A stretch of DNA of 64,000 bases from Alistipes onderdonkii (GCF_025145285.1 NZ_CP102251.1:1612001-1676000); one strand, 5' to 3'. Shown: positions 1-9,032, numbered from the stretch's first letter. Translations and numbers: made by a program. The notes: generated by a model not told the origin, from the letters alone.

Positions 1-3
1 AGG

Positions 4-11
4 TATATTTG
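4..11 (+). promoter_or_regulatory. -7 promoter element of the HAD phosphatase gene
   Basis: TATATTTG matches the Bacteroidetes -7 consensus TAnnTTTG exactly and lies 24 bases before the ATG at 36. The -33 element falls outside the window. Confidence 0.6.
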
Positions 12-35
12 AAATTCTAAAACAACCGTAAAAGC

Positions 36-875
36 ATGGATTACCGATTCACCATAGCCCTTATCTACGATTTCGACGGCACGCTCGCCCCCGGCAACAT
101 GCAGGAATACGACTTCATACCCGCCGTGGGCAAGAGCAACAAGGAATTCTGGACGGAGGCCAACACGCTGGCCGAAGAGCAGGATGCCGACATGGTACTG
201 ACCTACATGGCACGCATGTTACAGGAAGCCAAGTCGAAAGGGCTGTCGCTGCGGCGCGAGGCATTTCAGGATTCGGGACGCCGCGTGACGCTTTACAAGG
301 GCGTGAAGGAGTGGTTCGCGCGGATCAACGCCTACGGCGCCGCACACGGGATAAGGATCCTGCACTACATCAACTCGTCGGGGATGAAGGAGATCATCGA
401 AGGAACCCAGATCGCACACGAGTTCCGGAAGATCTATGCCTGCTCGTTTCTCTACGACGTCGACGGCATCGCCTACTGGCCCGCCGTGGCGGTCAATTAC
501 ACCAACAAGACGCAGTTCATCTTCAAAATCAACAAAGGCGTCGAATCGGTGTTCGACAGCAAGATGGTGAACCGTTACATCCCCGAAAACGAACGTCCCG
601 TGCCGTTCAAGCACATGATCTACGTGGGCGACGGGACGACCGACATCCCCTGCATGCGGCTGGTGAAAAATTCCGGCGGACATTCGATCGCGGTCTACAA
701 CCCCGACCAGAAGGGTGCCCGCAAGGAGATGGCCTCGCTGATCCACGACAACCGCGTGAGCCATGTCTGCCCGGCCGACTATTCCGAGGGTTCGGACATG
801 GACATCCTGGTGAAGACCATCATCGACAAGATCGACCTGGACGACCGGCTCGAAAAACTCGAAGTCGTGAAATGA
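36..875 (+). CDS. HAD-superfamily phosphatase
   Basis: A 279-residue cytoplasmic protein of the haloacid dehalogenase superfamily. Motif I is DFDGTL (residues 12-17, nucleophile Asp12 and acid Asp14). The Mg-binding motif is YVGDGTTD at 196-203. Long insertions between the motifs suggest a phosphoserine-phosphatase-like cap type. The substrate cannot be read from sequence. The start is fixed by a -7 promoter 24 bases upstream. rdgB follows after 107 bases on the same strand with no obvious terminator, so the two may be cotranscribed; both would remove phosphate from small metabolites, but a functional link is only inference. Confidence 0.85.
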   Translation: MDYRFTIALIYDFDGTLAPGNMQEYDFIPAVGKSNKEFWTEANTLAEEQDADMVLTYMARMLQEAKSKGLSLRREAFQDSGRRVTLYKGVKEWFARINAYGAAHGIRILHYINSSGMKEIIEGTQIAHEFRKIYACSFLYDVDGIAYWPAVAVNYTNKTQFIFKINKGVESVFDSKMVNRYIPENERPVPFKHMIYVGDGTTDIPCMRLVKNSGGHSIAVYNPDQKGARKEMASLIHDNRVSHVCPADYSEGSDMDILVKTIIDKIDLDDRLEKLEVVK

Positions 876-982
876 CCCGGCCCGCGGAACGGGAAGCGGA
901 TATGCCCGGGACGCCCCCGGAAACGGGCAGCGAGGAAAGCCGGGCATCCCGACGAAAGATTCAAGCATCGGAAAAAGAGAAT

Positions 983-1564
983 ATGAACATTATTTTCGCA
1001 ACGAACAACGCACACAAGCTCACCGAGGTGCAGGCCGTACTGGGGCCCGGATACAAGTTGCTCACGCCCCGCGACTGCGGCGTGACGGAGGAGATCCCCG
1101 AGGAACAGGATACCCTCGAAGGCAACGCCTCGCAGAAGGCGCATTACCTGCACGAACGCACCGGAATGGATTGCTTCGCCGACGACACGGGGCTCGAAGT
1201 CGAGGCGCTGGGCGGAGCCCCGGGCGTACACTCGGCACGCTACGCCACCGACGGGCACGACTTCGCGGCCAACAACCGGCTGCTGCTGAAAAACCTCGAA
1301 GGGCAGGCCAACCGCCGGGCACGGTTCCGCACGGTGATATCGCTGCTCTTGGACGGCGAAGAGCACCTTTTCGAAGGGATCGTCGAGGGGCGCATCATCG
1401 ACCGGGAAACGGGGCACGAGGGATTCGGGTTCGACCCGCTGTTCATCCCCGACGGATACGACCGAACCTTCGCGCAGATGACCACCGGGGAGAAGAACGA
1501 AGTGTCGCACCGTGCCCGTGCCGTACGCAAACTCGCCGCGTATTTGCATTCCGTCGAGAAATAA
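983..1564 (+). CDS. rdgB: Non-canonical purine NTP pyrophosphatase (RdgB/HAM1)
   Basis: A 193-residue house-cleaning enzyme that hydrolyses dITP, XTP and related deaminated purine nucleotides to the monophosphate. It begins [11 protein letters not shown], the family's N-terminal signature, and carries DDTGLEV and the conserved GFGFDPLF loop. The open frame reaches back to 311, but that extension overlaps the HAD gene out of frame. The ATG at 983 follows a purine-rich GGAAAAAGAGA and gives the usual family length. It is probably translated from the HAD transcript. Confidence 0.93.
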   Translation: MNIIFATNNAHKLTEVQAVLGPGYKLLTPRDCGVTEEIPEEQDTLEGNASQKAHYLHERTGMDCFADDTGLEVEALGGAPGVHSARYATDGHDFAANNRLLLKNLEGQANRRARFRTVISLLLDGEEHLFEGIVEGRIIDRETGHEGFGFDPLFIPDGYDRTFAQMTTGEKNEVSHRARAVRKLAAYLHSVEK

Positions 1565-1709
1565 GCGTCTTTACGAAAAACAGGCGGCACCCCGGCAATG
1601 GCCGAATAAATTCGGCATTGCGCCCGGCTTGCATCGTCTTTAACCCTGTTTTAGACTGGCGGCGCCTCGGCAAAATGCAGGTAAACTTGCTTTTGCCCTC
1701 GGCTTGCAC

Positions 1710-1717
1710 TATCTTTG
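1710..1717 (+). promoter_or_regulatory. -7 promoter element of folE, almost touching the start codon
   Basis: TATCTTTG matches TAnnTTTG exactly, with TTG at 1687-1689 as a possible -33 element 20 bases upstream. Only eight bases separate the box from the folE ATG at 1726, so the transcript should start at or within a few bases of the start codon. Confidence 0.7.
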
Positions 1718-1725
1718 CCGTTCCT

Positions 1726-2334
1726 ATGGAAGAGAGAAATTACAACAAGGAGGAGCGTTTCGACGCCAAAACCATCGAAGTGCTGAAGCACCACTACACC
1801 GAAATACTGCGGTTGCTGGGCGAGGATCCCGCACGCGAAGGGTTGCAGAAGACCCCCGAACGGGTGGCCAAGGCAATGTCGTTCCTGACGAAAGGATATG
1901 ACGAAAACCCGTTGGAGATCATCCGCTCGGCGACGTTCCGCGAAGAGTACAAGCAGATGGTGCTGGTGAAGGACATCGAACTTTATTCGCTCTGCGAGCA
2001 CCATATGCTGCCGTTCTACGGCAAGGCGCATGTCGCCTACATCCCCAACGGCCATATCACGGGGCTTTCCAAAATAGCCCGTGTGGTGGAGTGCTTCGCC
2101 CGCCGCCTGCAGGTACAGGAAAGGCTGACGGTGCAGATCCGCGACTGCATCCAGGAGGCGCTGAACCCCATGGGCGTGGCCGTCGTGATCGAAGCGAGCC
2201 ACATGTGCATGCAGATGCGCGGCATCGAAAAGCAACAGTCGGCGACGACAACCTCGGCCTTCACCGGGATTTTCCTCTCCGACCACCGCACGCGCGAAGA
2301 GTTCATGACCCTGATCTCGCACCGGTACCGGTAG
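1726..2334 (+). CDS. folE: GTP cyclohydrolase I
   Basis: A 202-residue enzyme converting GTP to 7,8-dihydroneopterin triphosphate, the first step to folate and, via QueD, to queuosine. The zinc ligands Cys90, His93 (in CEHHMLP) and Cys161 are present, as are the TPERVAKA and [10 protein letters not shown] family blocks. The frame is open back to 1171, but that part overlaps rdgB. The ATG at 1726 is chosen because the promoter lies just before it and the product then has the family length. The mRNA is probably leaderless. It converges on the histidine kinase gene and shares its terminator. Confidence 0.95.
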   Translation: MEERNYNKEERFDAKTIEVLKHHYTEILRLLGEDPAREGLQKTPERVAKAMSFLTKGYDENPLEIIRSATFREEYKQMVLVKDIELYSLCEHHMLPFYGKAHVAYIPNGHITGLSKIARVVECFARRLQVQERLTVQIRDCIQEALNPMGVAVVIEASHMCMQMRGIEKQQSATTTSAFTGIFLSDHRTREEFMTLISHRYR

Positions 2335-2350
2335 ACCCGCCGCACGATAA

Positions 2351-2392
2351 AACGGAACGTCCCGCAGCGCACGGCTTGCGGGACGTTCCGTT
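2351..2392. terminator. Bidirectional terminator between folE and the hybrid kinase gene
   Basis: A perfect 16-bp inverted repeat (2351-2366 and 2377-2392) with a 10-base loop lies between two convergent genes. AA begins the left arm and TT ends the right arm, so it can serve both strands, although the U-tracts are short. Confidence 0.8.
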
Positions 2393-2408
2393 TGCGGGGG
2401 CGACCCGA

Positions 2409-4742
2409 TTATGATTTACCCTTACCCTTGAGCTCCACCAGGGCGGCATTCAGCGCCCGGTGAAGCGAATACTGCGAAAGGGGTTTGACGAGGAATTCGT
2501 TGCACCCCGCATTGCGCGCGCTCTCGATCTCGCTGCCGGACGAATAGGCCGACATGGCAATGATGGGGACGTCCGCCGAAACGCTGCGGATACGCCGCGT
2601 AGCCTCCAGGCCGTCCATCACAGGCATGCGGATGTCCATCAGCACGGCATCGGGCTGCACCGTCCCGAACATGTCCACGGCCTCGGCTCCCGTATGGGCA
2701 CGCACGAGGCTGAAGCGGCGGCTGAGGACGGCTTCGATGAGTCTGAAATTGGTGTCCGAATCCTCGGCGACCAGCAGTACCCACGACTTGCCGTCGTCCC
2801 GGCCCGGGGCGGCGCAATGCTGCTCGTCGTCTTTGCCGCCGTCCCGGTGGACGACGGGGATCGAGAAATGGAACCGCGTGCCCTTGCCGGGTTCGGAATC
2901 CACTCCGATTGTACCGTCGAGTTTCTCGACGATCATCTTCGAAATGGCCAGCCCGAGCCCGGTTCCGGCTGCGAAATCGTTGAGTTTGACGAACCGGTCG
3001 AAAATATTGCGCGCCTTCTCGGGCGGTATGCCCATGCCGGTATCTTGGACGAAGAACTCCACGCACCCGTCCTTCAGGTCGAACCCGAAGCGGATCTCCC
3101 CCTCTTCGGTAAACTTGCCGGCGTTGTTCAGCAGGTTGGAAATGACCTGTGCCAGGCGGTTCTGGTCGCAGACGATCTCCACGTTCGCGACCCGTTCCTC
3201 GAAGACCAGCTCCACGCCCGGCTTGACGCGGGGTTTGTGGACTTCCAGCTCCGAGCGGCAGAGGTCGTTGAGGTTCATCGGCCTGAAGCGGAATTCGAGC
3301 GTCCCGGCTTCGATCTTCGAAATGTCGAGGATATCGTTTATCAGTTGCAGCAGCAGCTCGGAATTGACGTCGATGATATCGATGAACTGTTGTTTCTCCT
3401 CCTCGGTTTCCACTTCGCCGATGAGCTTGGCAAAGCCCACGATGGCATTGAGCGGCGTGCGGATCTCGTGGCTCATGTTCGCCAGGAAGGCAGATTTGAG
3501 ACGGTCGGACTCCTCGGCGCGGATACGCGCCTCGACGATCTCCAGCTCGGCATTCTTCATGTCGGTGATGTCCCACGAGACACCGATGATGAGCGGAAGA
3601 CGGTTTTCGACCGGCACCAGCGACTTGGAAGTATTGACGATACGGGTCTCGCCCGTGACCGAGACGTACTCCTCGATGAAGGTCTGGCGTTCGCCCGTAC
3701 GCAGCAGCGTCAGGTCGTCCTGGCGGAAATGCTCCGCATCCTTCGGGCTGGGGAAAATCTCGTAATCGGTATGCCCGAGCGCCCTGGAGGCCGGAATCCG
3801 CGAATATTCCTCGAACGCCCGGTTCCAGTAGAGGTAACGGAACTCGTTGCTCGGGTCTTTCACGAACAGATAGACCGGGACATTGTTGAGGATGCACTCC
3901 AGGATGGAGTTCATCTCCTTGACCTTGCTCTCGTGTTCGATGCGCTGCGTCACGTCCCGGCCGAAGAACCAGACGATCTCGCGTTCCTGGAAGTAGTCGT
4001 AGATGATGTAGGCCACGATGTCCCACGCCACGATATGCCCCTGCTCGTTCTTGAAGCGGACGGTGTATTTGTGCGAGCCGTTATCGCGGCGTATTTTCTC
4101 CAGCCGGGCATCCCACTGCTGACGGGAACCTTCGTACGACCAGAAATCGTAAACCTTGTGTTGCGAAAGGTCGCCTTCGACATCGTGCCGCACCCGGAAC
4201 TGCTCGTTGGCATATTCCATCGTACCGTCCAGGCTGCAGGCGTAAATCTCCTCGTCGACATTGTTCAGCGCATATTTGACCATCTCCAGCTCATGCTTGG
4301 CGGCCTCGGCCTCGGTGATGTCGCGGCAGATGCAGAGGGCATGCTCCTCGTCGAGCGGGAAAATCCGGTTTTCGTAGTTGCGGGTTCGGCCCCCGAGCGT
4401 AATGTCGTGGTGGGAAGAGGAGCCGCACCCCGTCGCAAAGACATTGTCGAGGTTGTTCTTCACATTGCGGCAGGCCGAGGGCGAAAGCATCGTCCGGATA
4501 TTCTGCCCGGCGAGCTCTCCGCCCGGAACCCCGACATGGTTGGTCTCATCCGCGGAAACCAGTTCGACCAGCGTCCCTTCGCGGTCGAGCACGGTCAGCA
4601 TGTCGGGTATCGAATCGAGAATCTTACAGGCATAACGCTCCCGAAACCGACTCCCGGAAGCCTTCGGCGTATCGAGTTGTGCCTCGAGCTCTTCGATCCT
4701 GCGGATAAGCTCTTCGCGGGAGCAGTTATCGTATCGGCTCAT
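2409..4742 (-). CDS. Soluble hybrid sensor histidine kinase with three PAS domains
   Basis: A 777-residue protein. In order: a short N-terminal coiled coil (8-25); PAS domains at about 40-145, 155-265 and 275-395; a HisKA domain with NMSHEIRTPLN (phosphoacceptor His425); an HATPase domain (N box near 535-545, DTGMGIP at 567-573, GTGLGLAI at 593-600); and a C-terminal receiver with phosphoacceptor Asp703 in LMDIRMPVMDG. There is no membrane segment, so it senses a cytoplasmic signal through PAS. No response regulator or Hpt gene is adjacent, so its partner lies elsewhere. The start at 4742 (MSRYDN) follows a promoter at 4771-4778; the longer frame to 4823 would run through that promoter. Confidence 0.9.
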   Translation of the reverse strand: MSRYDNCSREELIRRIEELEAQLDTPKASGSRFRERYACKILDSIPDMLTVLDREGTLVELVSADETNHVGVPGGELAGQNIRTMLSPSACRNVKNNLDNVFATGCGSSSHHDITLGGRTRNYENRIFPLDEEHALCICRDITEAEAAKHELEMVKYALNNVDEEIYACSLDGTMEYANEQFRVRHDVEGDLSQHKVYDFWSYEGSRQQWDARLEKIRRDNGSHKYTVRFKNEQGHIVAWDIVAYIIYDYFQEREIVWFFGRDVTQRIEHESKVKEMNSILECILNNVPVYLFVKDPSNEFRYLYWNRAFEEYSRIPASRALGHTDYEIFPSPKDAEHFRQDDLTLLRTGERQTFIEEYVSVTGETRIVNTSKSLVPVENRLPLIIGVSWDITDMKNAELEIVEARIRAEESDRLKSAFLANMSHEIRTPLNAIVGFAKLIGEVETEEEKQQFIDIIDVNSELLLQLINDILDISKIEAGTLEFRFRPMNLNDLCRSELEVHKPRVKPGVELVFEERVANVEIVCDQNRLAQVISNLLNNAGKFTEEGEIRFGFDLKDGCVEFFVQDTGMGIPPEKARNIFDRFVKLNDFAAGTGLGLAISKMIVEKLDGTIGVDSEPGKGTRFHFSIPVVHRDGGKDDEQHCAAPGRDDGKSWVLLVAEDSDTNFRLIEAVLSRRFSLVRAHTGAEAVDMFGTVQPDAVLMDIRMPVMDGLEATRRIRSVSADVPIIAMSAYSSGSEIESARNAGCNEFLVKPLSQYSLHRALNAALVELKGKGKS

Positions 4743-4770
4743 ACATTGTGGTATTGTGCATAGATAGTTA

Positions 4771-4778
4771 CAAAAGTA
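4771..4778 (-). promoter_or_regulatory. -7 promoter element of the hybrid kinase gene
   Basis: On the minus strand TACTTTTG matches TAnnTTTG exactly, 28 bases before the chosen ATG at 4742. The remaining gap up to about 5060 holds no gene that I can support. Confidence 0.65.
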
Positions 4779-5095
4779 ATATATTTTCCGAAAGACGAAC
4801 CATTTTCGGGCCGAAATCGCCAACGATTACGCCCCATGTAGCAACGATACCGTTCGGTAGCAGCATTCCCGACCGCAACTCGGTGCTATTACCGTTCAAA
4901 AACAGCGCAGAAAAAGCCCGCAAAGAATCTCTTTCCGCCCGGCACCGGGTCAAGACGCCCCAAAATGGGCTATTTCTCGCCGGGTTAAACCCCTGTGCCC
5001 GACCATAGAACACACCGCAGCCGCGTTGCATATCGCAAAACTGCTTTTTTATATCCCGATCAGGCTTCCACGCGTAAAAAAGGTGTGGAAGGAAC

Positions 5096-5103
5096 GAATT
5101 TTG
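5096..5103 (+). promoter_or_regulatory. Possible -7 element of the DUF4136 lipoprotein gene
   Basis: GAATTTTG matches TAnnTTTG in all but its first base and lies 37 bases before the ATG at 5141. A 7-bp inverted repeat (CTTCCAC at 5065-5071, GTGGAAG at 5085-5091) sits just upstream, where an operator could be. Confidence 0.4.
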
Positions 5104-5140
5104 AACATGCTCCGAGACAGCAAACTAAAAAATCAAAATC

Positions 5141-5782
5141 ATGACCGTCAAAAAATTACGTTACCTCGCATACGCACTCGTTGCAGTTGCGTTTTGCGCG
5201 TGCCAGAAAGAGCCCTCGACATCGGGCCTCCACAAAGACTATCTGGTCTACACCGCTTACGACACCGAAGCCGACTTCGGTGCAGTGGACACCTACTACC
5301 TCCCCGACAGCATCCTGCTGATCGGTGGCGCAGACAAGACGGAATATTGGAAAGACGGCAATGCGCTGGAGATCGTCAACACGGTCGCCAGCCGCATGAA
5401 CGCCGCCGGCTACACCCGCACCGAGGACAAGGATGCGGCCAGCGTCGGCCTGCAATTGAGCTACGTGCAGAAAGTGACCTATTTCGTGGGTTACGACTAT
5501 CCCTACTGGTGGTGGTACTACCCCTACTACTGGACGCCCGGATACTGGGGCGACTGGCTGGGATGGCACTATCCCTACCGCGTATATTACGGTTATACGG
5601 CCGGTTCGCTGCTGATCGAGATGCTGGATCTGGAAGCCGACCAGCAGAGCGGCAAGAAACTGCCCGTCATCTGGGACAGCTACATCGGCGGCCTGCTCAC
5701 CTCGTCGGAAAGCCTCAACCAGCAGCGCACGCTGGACGCCGTCGAACAGGCATTCGACCAGTCGCCTTACCTGAAAAAATAA
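5141..5782 (+). CDS. DUF4136-type lipoprotein
   Basis: A 213-residue predicted lipoprotein. The N-terminus has a basic stretch, a hydrophobic core and a lipobox ending FCAC, so Cys20 would be acylated. The body resembles DUF4136 proteins common in Bacteroidetes: an acidic/aromatic first half, then a very aromatic stretch (GYDYPYWWWYYPYYW) around residues 113-130. The function of DUF4136 is unknown. It is followed 25 bases later by an outer-membrane barrel gene on the same strand, so the two probably form an envelope operon. Confidence 0.75.
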   Translation: MTVKKLRYLAYALVAVAFCACQKEPSTSGLHKDYLVYTAYDTEADFGAVDTYYLPDSILLIGGADKTEYWKDGNALEIVNTVASRMNAAGYTRTEDKDAASVGLQLSYVQKVTYFVGYDYPYWWWYYPYYWTPGYWGDWLGWHYPYRVYYGYTAGSLLIEMLDLEADQQSGKKLPVIWDSYIGGLLTSSESLNQQRTLDAVEQAFDQSPYLKK

Positions 5783-5807
5783 TTTAACCGTAAAAACACG
5801 TCCGATT

Positions 5808-6440
5808 ATGAAAACATCGAAATACCCGGTTCTAAAAACCATCGCACTCTGTGTCGTCCTGCTCGCCGCTGCGCGCACGGGCAAAGCGCAGATCTTCCCG
5901 AACAATTACATCAACGTCGACTGGCAGATGGGCGTGCCCCTGGGCAGCAGCCTCGCCGACAAAGCCTCGGGCTGGGGCATGAACTTCGAAGGCGGCTATT
6001 TCATCACGCCGGCCATCGCCGTGGGCCCGTTCATCTCTTACCAGACCAACCTCGAAACGATTCCGCGCCAGACACTCGACCTGGGCAACGGTTCGGCCCT
6101 CACGGTCAACCAGAAGCACTCCGTATTCCAGCTGCCGTTCGGCGTCACCAGCCGTTACACCTGGCTTACGGACAGCGTATTCCAGCCCTATGCAGGCCTG
6201 AAGCTGGGAGCCAACTACGCCGAACTTTCGTCCTATTACTACGTCGTCAAGCAGTACAACGACACGTGGGGATTCTACCTCTCGCCCGAAATCGGCGTGA
6301 GCATCTTCCCGCGCCCCGACTACCGTTTCGGGTTCCATGTGGCACTCTATTACAGCTATGCCACCAACAGCGGCGACGTCCTGACTTACTCGGTCAACAA
6401 CCTCAATAATTTCGGCATACGCGTCGGTATATCATTCTGA
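5808..6440 (+). CDS. Small outer-membrane beta-barrel protein
   Basis: A 210-residue protein with a Sec signal peptide (about residues 1-27, cleavage after GKA). The remainder shows alternating hydrophobic and aromatic strands rich in Gly, Tyr and Phe, and the protein ends in a terminal Phe, as outer-membrane barrels do. Its length suits an 8-stranded barrel of the OmpX/OmpA-barrel type. It sits directly downstream of the DUF4136 lipoprotein and is followed by a terminator. Its function is not known. Confidence 0.8.
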   Translation: MKTSKYPVLKTIALCVVLLAAARTGKAQIFPNNYINVDWQMGVPLGSSLADKASGWGMNFEGGYFITPAIAVGPFISYQTNLETIPRQTLDLGNGSALTVNQKHSVFQLPFGVTSRYTWLTDSVFQPYAGLKLGANYAELSSYYYVVKQYNDTWGFYLSPEIGVSIFPRPDYRFGFHVALYYSYATNSGDVLTYSVNNLNNFGIRVGISF

Positions 6441-6495
6441 CGCAGAGTGGGAAAGCGCCTCTTGTGGAGTGCCCCGGTTCCTGAAAAGGGATCGG

Positions 6496-6520
6496 GGTTC
6501 CCTTTTTCGGGGAACCTTTT
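6496..6520 (+). terminator. Terminator after the barrel gene
   Basis: GGTTCCC pairs with GGGAACC around a short loop, followed by TTTT. Confidence 0.65.
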
Positions 6521-6554
6521 CCCCGGCGGATTTGCAGGTTCGGAAAATTGTACC

Positions 6555-6562
6555 TACCTTTA
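6555..6562 (+). promoter_or_regulatory. Possible -7 element of the methyltransferase gene
   Basis: TACCTTTA is a 7/8 match to TAnnTTTG with TTG just upstream at 6548-6550. It lies about 196 bases before the ATG at 6759. The long leader in between shows no motif I recognise. Confidence 0.3.
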
Positions 6563-6758
6563 CAACGACTAAAACCATTGGATGTTTAAAACGGATACGG
6601 CATCGTAGGAATCCATAACTTGCATTGGATTCCGACTCTTTCTTCCCTCCCGGGGGCATTTCTGCCCGGGCGGACATTCATTTTGCCTTATTTTAAAAAA
6701 TTCGCCATGCACGGGATTTCCCAATCCATCCTGCGCGCGGCCTCAACTACAAACAACC

Positions 6759-7529
6759 ATGGAACAGGAAAATAAACAGATCTTCGATTTCGATTTAAAA
6801 ATGATCGCCGATTTCTTCAGGGAACTCGACAGGCAGGGGCCCGGCGGCGTGGAGCAGACGCTCCGCGCCCTGGAATTCGTACCCGACAGGCCGGGGATGC
6901 GGATCGCCGACATCGGATGCGGCACCGGCGGACAGACCGTCACGATCGCCCGGAACAGGGATTGTACGATAACGGCCGTCGACCTGCTGCCGGAGCTGTT
7001 GGAAGAATTCCGCGCCCGGATAAAAAAGGCCGGGCTGGAAAACCGCGTCACGGCCATACAGGGCTCGATGGATGCACTGCCCTTCAGCCCCGGGGAGTTC
7101 GACGTGATTTGGGCCGAAGGCTCGATCTACAATATCGGATTCGAACGCGGGCTGAGGGAGTGGCGGCAGTACCTCAAACCGGGCGGCATAATCGCCGTGA
7201 CCGAATGCTCGTGGCTCTCGGGCGCACGCCTGGCGTCGAAATTCATCTCGGACTATTTCCCCGACATCGACAGCCCGTCGGGGAAAGTGCGGATCCTCGA
7301 AGAGGCCGGATATGCACCTCTGGCGCATTTCGCACTGCCCGAGCATTGCTGGACGGAAAACTACTTCGCCCATGCAAGCGCACGCATCCCGGGATTCCTG
7401 GAGCAATACAGGCACAGTGAAAAGGCACTCCTGCTGGCCGAAATGCAGAAAAACGAGATCGCCCATTACGAGAAATACAAAGCGTACTACGGTTACGTCT
7501 TCTACATAGGCCAAAAAACGGAAGAGTAA
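6759..7529 (+). CDS. Class I SAM-dependent methyltransferase
   Basis: A 256-residue cytoplasmic methyltransferase with a Rossmann fold. SAM motif I is IADIGCGTGGQT (about residues 49-60), an acidic residue ends strand 2 (ITAVDLLPE), and motif II/post II is FDVIWAEGSIYNIGF. The C-terminal part is aromatic and likely binds the substrate, which cannot be named; many Bacteroidetes carry this UbiE/Methyltransf_11-like type. It is a single-gene unit between two terminators. Confidence 0.85.
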   Translation: MEQENKQIFDFDLKMIADFFRELDRQGPGGVEQTLRALEFVPDRPGMRIADIGCGTGGQTVTIARNRDCTITAVDLLPELLEEFRARIKKAGLENRVTAIQGSMDALPFSPGEFDVIWAEGSIYNIGFERGLREWRQYLKPGGIIAVTECSWLSGARLASKFISDYFPDIDSPSGKVRILEEAGYAPLAHFALPEHCWTENYFAHASARIPGFLEQYRHSEKALLLAEMQKNEIAHYEKYKAYYGYVFYIGQKTEE

Positions 7530-7548
7530 TCCCCGTCCGAAAAGGCAG

Positions 7549-7584
7549 AATCCCGCTTCCCCGAAAGAGGCGGGATTCGTTTTT
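7549..7584 (+). terminator. Terminator after the methyltransferase gene
   Basis: GAATCCCGC (7549-7557) pairs with GCGGGATTC (7570-7578) and is followed by GTTTTT. Confidence 0.85.
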
Positions 7585-7607
7585 CCGGTTCAGGGAAAAA
7601 TGCCCGG

Positions 7608-7747
7608 TCATTCCATCGAGGTGTAGACGAGCATCGTCTCGGGGGCCAGGCTGATCCAGCTTCCGGACGCATGCGCCACCCCGCGCTCCACGGGAAGCAA
7701 CCGTTCGCCCCCGAGCCTGAGCCGCCCCCGGACGTAGACATAAAACA
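7608..7747 (-). pseudogene. Orphan C-terminal fragment, cupin-like
   Basis: On the minus strand an open stretch of about 46 codons reads like the tail of a folded protein (FYVYVRGRLRLGGERLL, then PVERGVAHASGSW, ending LVYTSME and stop at 7608). It has no start codon or ribosome site. Upstream it runs straight into the hairpin that terminates the aldo/keto reductase gene. The pattern of short strands and 'GVAHA' resembles cupin or RmlC-like C-termini, but this is only an impression. The likeliest reading is a deletion remnant. Confidence 0.35.
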
Positions 7748-7749
7748 CG

Positions 7750-7781
7750 AAGAGCCGCAGTCCTTCGGGACTGCGGCTCTT
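7750..7781. terminator. Terminator of the aldo/keto reductase gene
   Basis: A perfect 14-bp stem (7750-7763 with 7768-7781) closes on a TTCG tetraloop on the + strand. It begins 18 bases past the reductase stop. The T-rich tail is better on the + strand (CTTTTC) than on the minus strand. Confidence 0.7.
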
Positions 7782-7798
7782 TTCATCCGTGCAGGGCG

Positions 7799-8803
7799 CT
7801 ATGACCGTGACAGGGCGTCGAGGCGCGACAATTCGTCGTCGGAGAAGGATGCATGCTCCAGCGCCCGGAGGTTATCTTCGATCTGGGCGACGGAGCTTGC
7901 CCCGATAATGACCGACGTGACACGTTTGTCGCGCAGCAGCCATGCCAAAGCCATCTCGGCAAGGGTCTGGCCGCGCTGCCGGGCGATTTCATGCAGGCCG
8001 CGGATCCGTTCCGACATCCTCTCCGTCAGCACGTCGCGCCGCAGCGAACCCTCCGCCGCCATGCGCGAGCCTTCCGGAATACCGTTCAGGTAACGGTCGG
8101 TCAGCAGCCCCTGTGCCAGCGGCGAAAAGGCCACGAACCCGGCCCCGGCCTCGGCATTGAGCGTCAGGATGCCCGACGTGTCGGGTTCGCGGTCGAACAG
8201 GTTGTAGCGATCCTGGAAAAGCAGGCAGGGTACGTCGCGCTGGGCCAGGTAGCGGAAAGCGAAACGTGCCGCGGCCAGCGGGTAGCGCGACAGCCCGACA
8301 TAGAGCGCCTTGCCTGCGCGGACGATGTCGACCAAAGCCTGGAGGGTCTCTTCGAGCGGGGTCTCGGGATCGTAGCGGTGCGAGTAGAAGATGTCCACAT
8401 AATCGAGCTTCATGCGCCGCAGGCTCTGGTCGAGGCTTGCCATGAGGTATTTGCGCGAGCCCCAGTTGCCGTAGGGCCCCAGCCACATGTCGTAACCCGC
8501 CTTGGTCGAAATAAAGAGTTCGTCGCGGTAGGGTCGGAACGACTGCTCCATCAAACGGCCGAAGTTCTCCTCGGCCGTACCGTAGGCGGGGCCGTAGTTG
8601 TTCGCCAAATCGAAATGGACGATTCCCCGGTCGAACGCGTAATGGGCCATCTGCCGCACATTGGAGAAGGTCTGCCCGCTGCCGAAATTGTGCCACATGC
8701 CGAGCGAAAAGGCGGGCAGCAGCACACCGCTGCGTCCCGCACGCCGGTAGGTCATGCCATCTTCGTAACGCGACGCGGCCGGCTGGTAAATAGGTTCGAT
8801 CAT
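7799..8803 (-). CDS. Aldo/keto reductase, YghZ/GpmR type
   Basis: A 334-residue NADPH-dependent reductase of the AKR14 (YghZ) subfamily, which reduces L-glyceraldehyde 3-phosphate and methylglyoxal-type aldehydes. The catalytic tetrad is visible: Asp65 and Tyr70 (HFDLANNYGP), Lys101 (STKAGYD) and His142 (YSHRYDPE). The subfamily opening MTYRRAGRSGVLLP and the GMWHNFG block are also present. It probably detoxifies reactive aldehydes in the cytoplasm, though the substrate is inferred from the family. It is a single gene; I see no exact -7 box upstream. Confidence 0.88.
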   Translation of the reverse strand: MIEPIYQPAASRYEDGMTYRRAGRSGVLLPAFSLGMWHNFGSGQTFSNVRQMAHYAFDRGIVHFDLANNYGPAYGTAEENFGRLMEQSFRPYRDELFISTKAGYDMWLGPYGNWGSRKYLMASLDQSLRRMKLDYVDIFYSHRYDPETPLEETLQALVDIVRAGKALYVGLSRYPLAAARFAFRYLAQRDVPCLLFQDRYNLFDREPDTSGILTLNAEAGAGFVAFSPLAQGLLTDRYLNGIPEGSRMAAEGSLRRDVLTERMSERIRGLHEIARQRGQTLAEMALAWLLRDKRVTSVIIGASSVAQIEDNLRALEHASFSDDELSRLDALSRS

Positions 8804-8939
8804 AGCTGTCAGTTTATTTCAGTATCAAAACAAAAAATCCGCGAACATTGTATTTTTCCTGCCGCCTCCCCGTGGGACGCCGGAGCAAGACAAGCGTCCG
8901 CAAAAGCGCCGGGGCAGCACCGAAGAAGGAGGCGGCGGT

Positions 8940-9020
8940 GGCATCGGATATAACGGATACAAGGCATTAACAGGGAGTCTGCATATCCGATGCCGTCCGT
9001 TACTATATCTTGCAAACGGA
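8940..9020. repeat. Nested inverted repeats between polA and the aldo/keto reductase gene
   Basis: GGCATCGGATAT (8940-8951) is perfectly complementary to ATATCCGATGCC (8983-8994). A second arm pair, TCCGTT (8996-9001) and AACGGA (9015-9020), follows. The repeats lie between the polA stop and the reductase start on the minus strand. They could end polA transcription or bind a regulator of the reductase; there is no T-tract. Confidence 0.5.
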
Positions 9021-9032
9021 CTCAGGACGCGG

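Noticed and set aside
311..982. N-terminal extension of rdgB back to 311, and of folE back to 1171
   Set aside because: Both extensions overlap the previous gene in a different frame and have no family similarity; promoter and length support the later starts.
2460..4763. A 767-codon + strand frame opposite the hybrid kinase
   Set aside because: Shadow of the kinase gene, no domain and no promoter.
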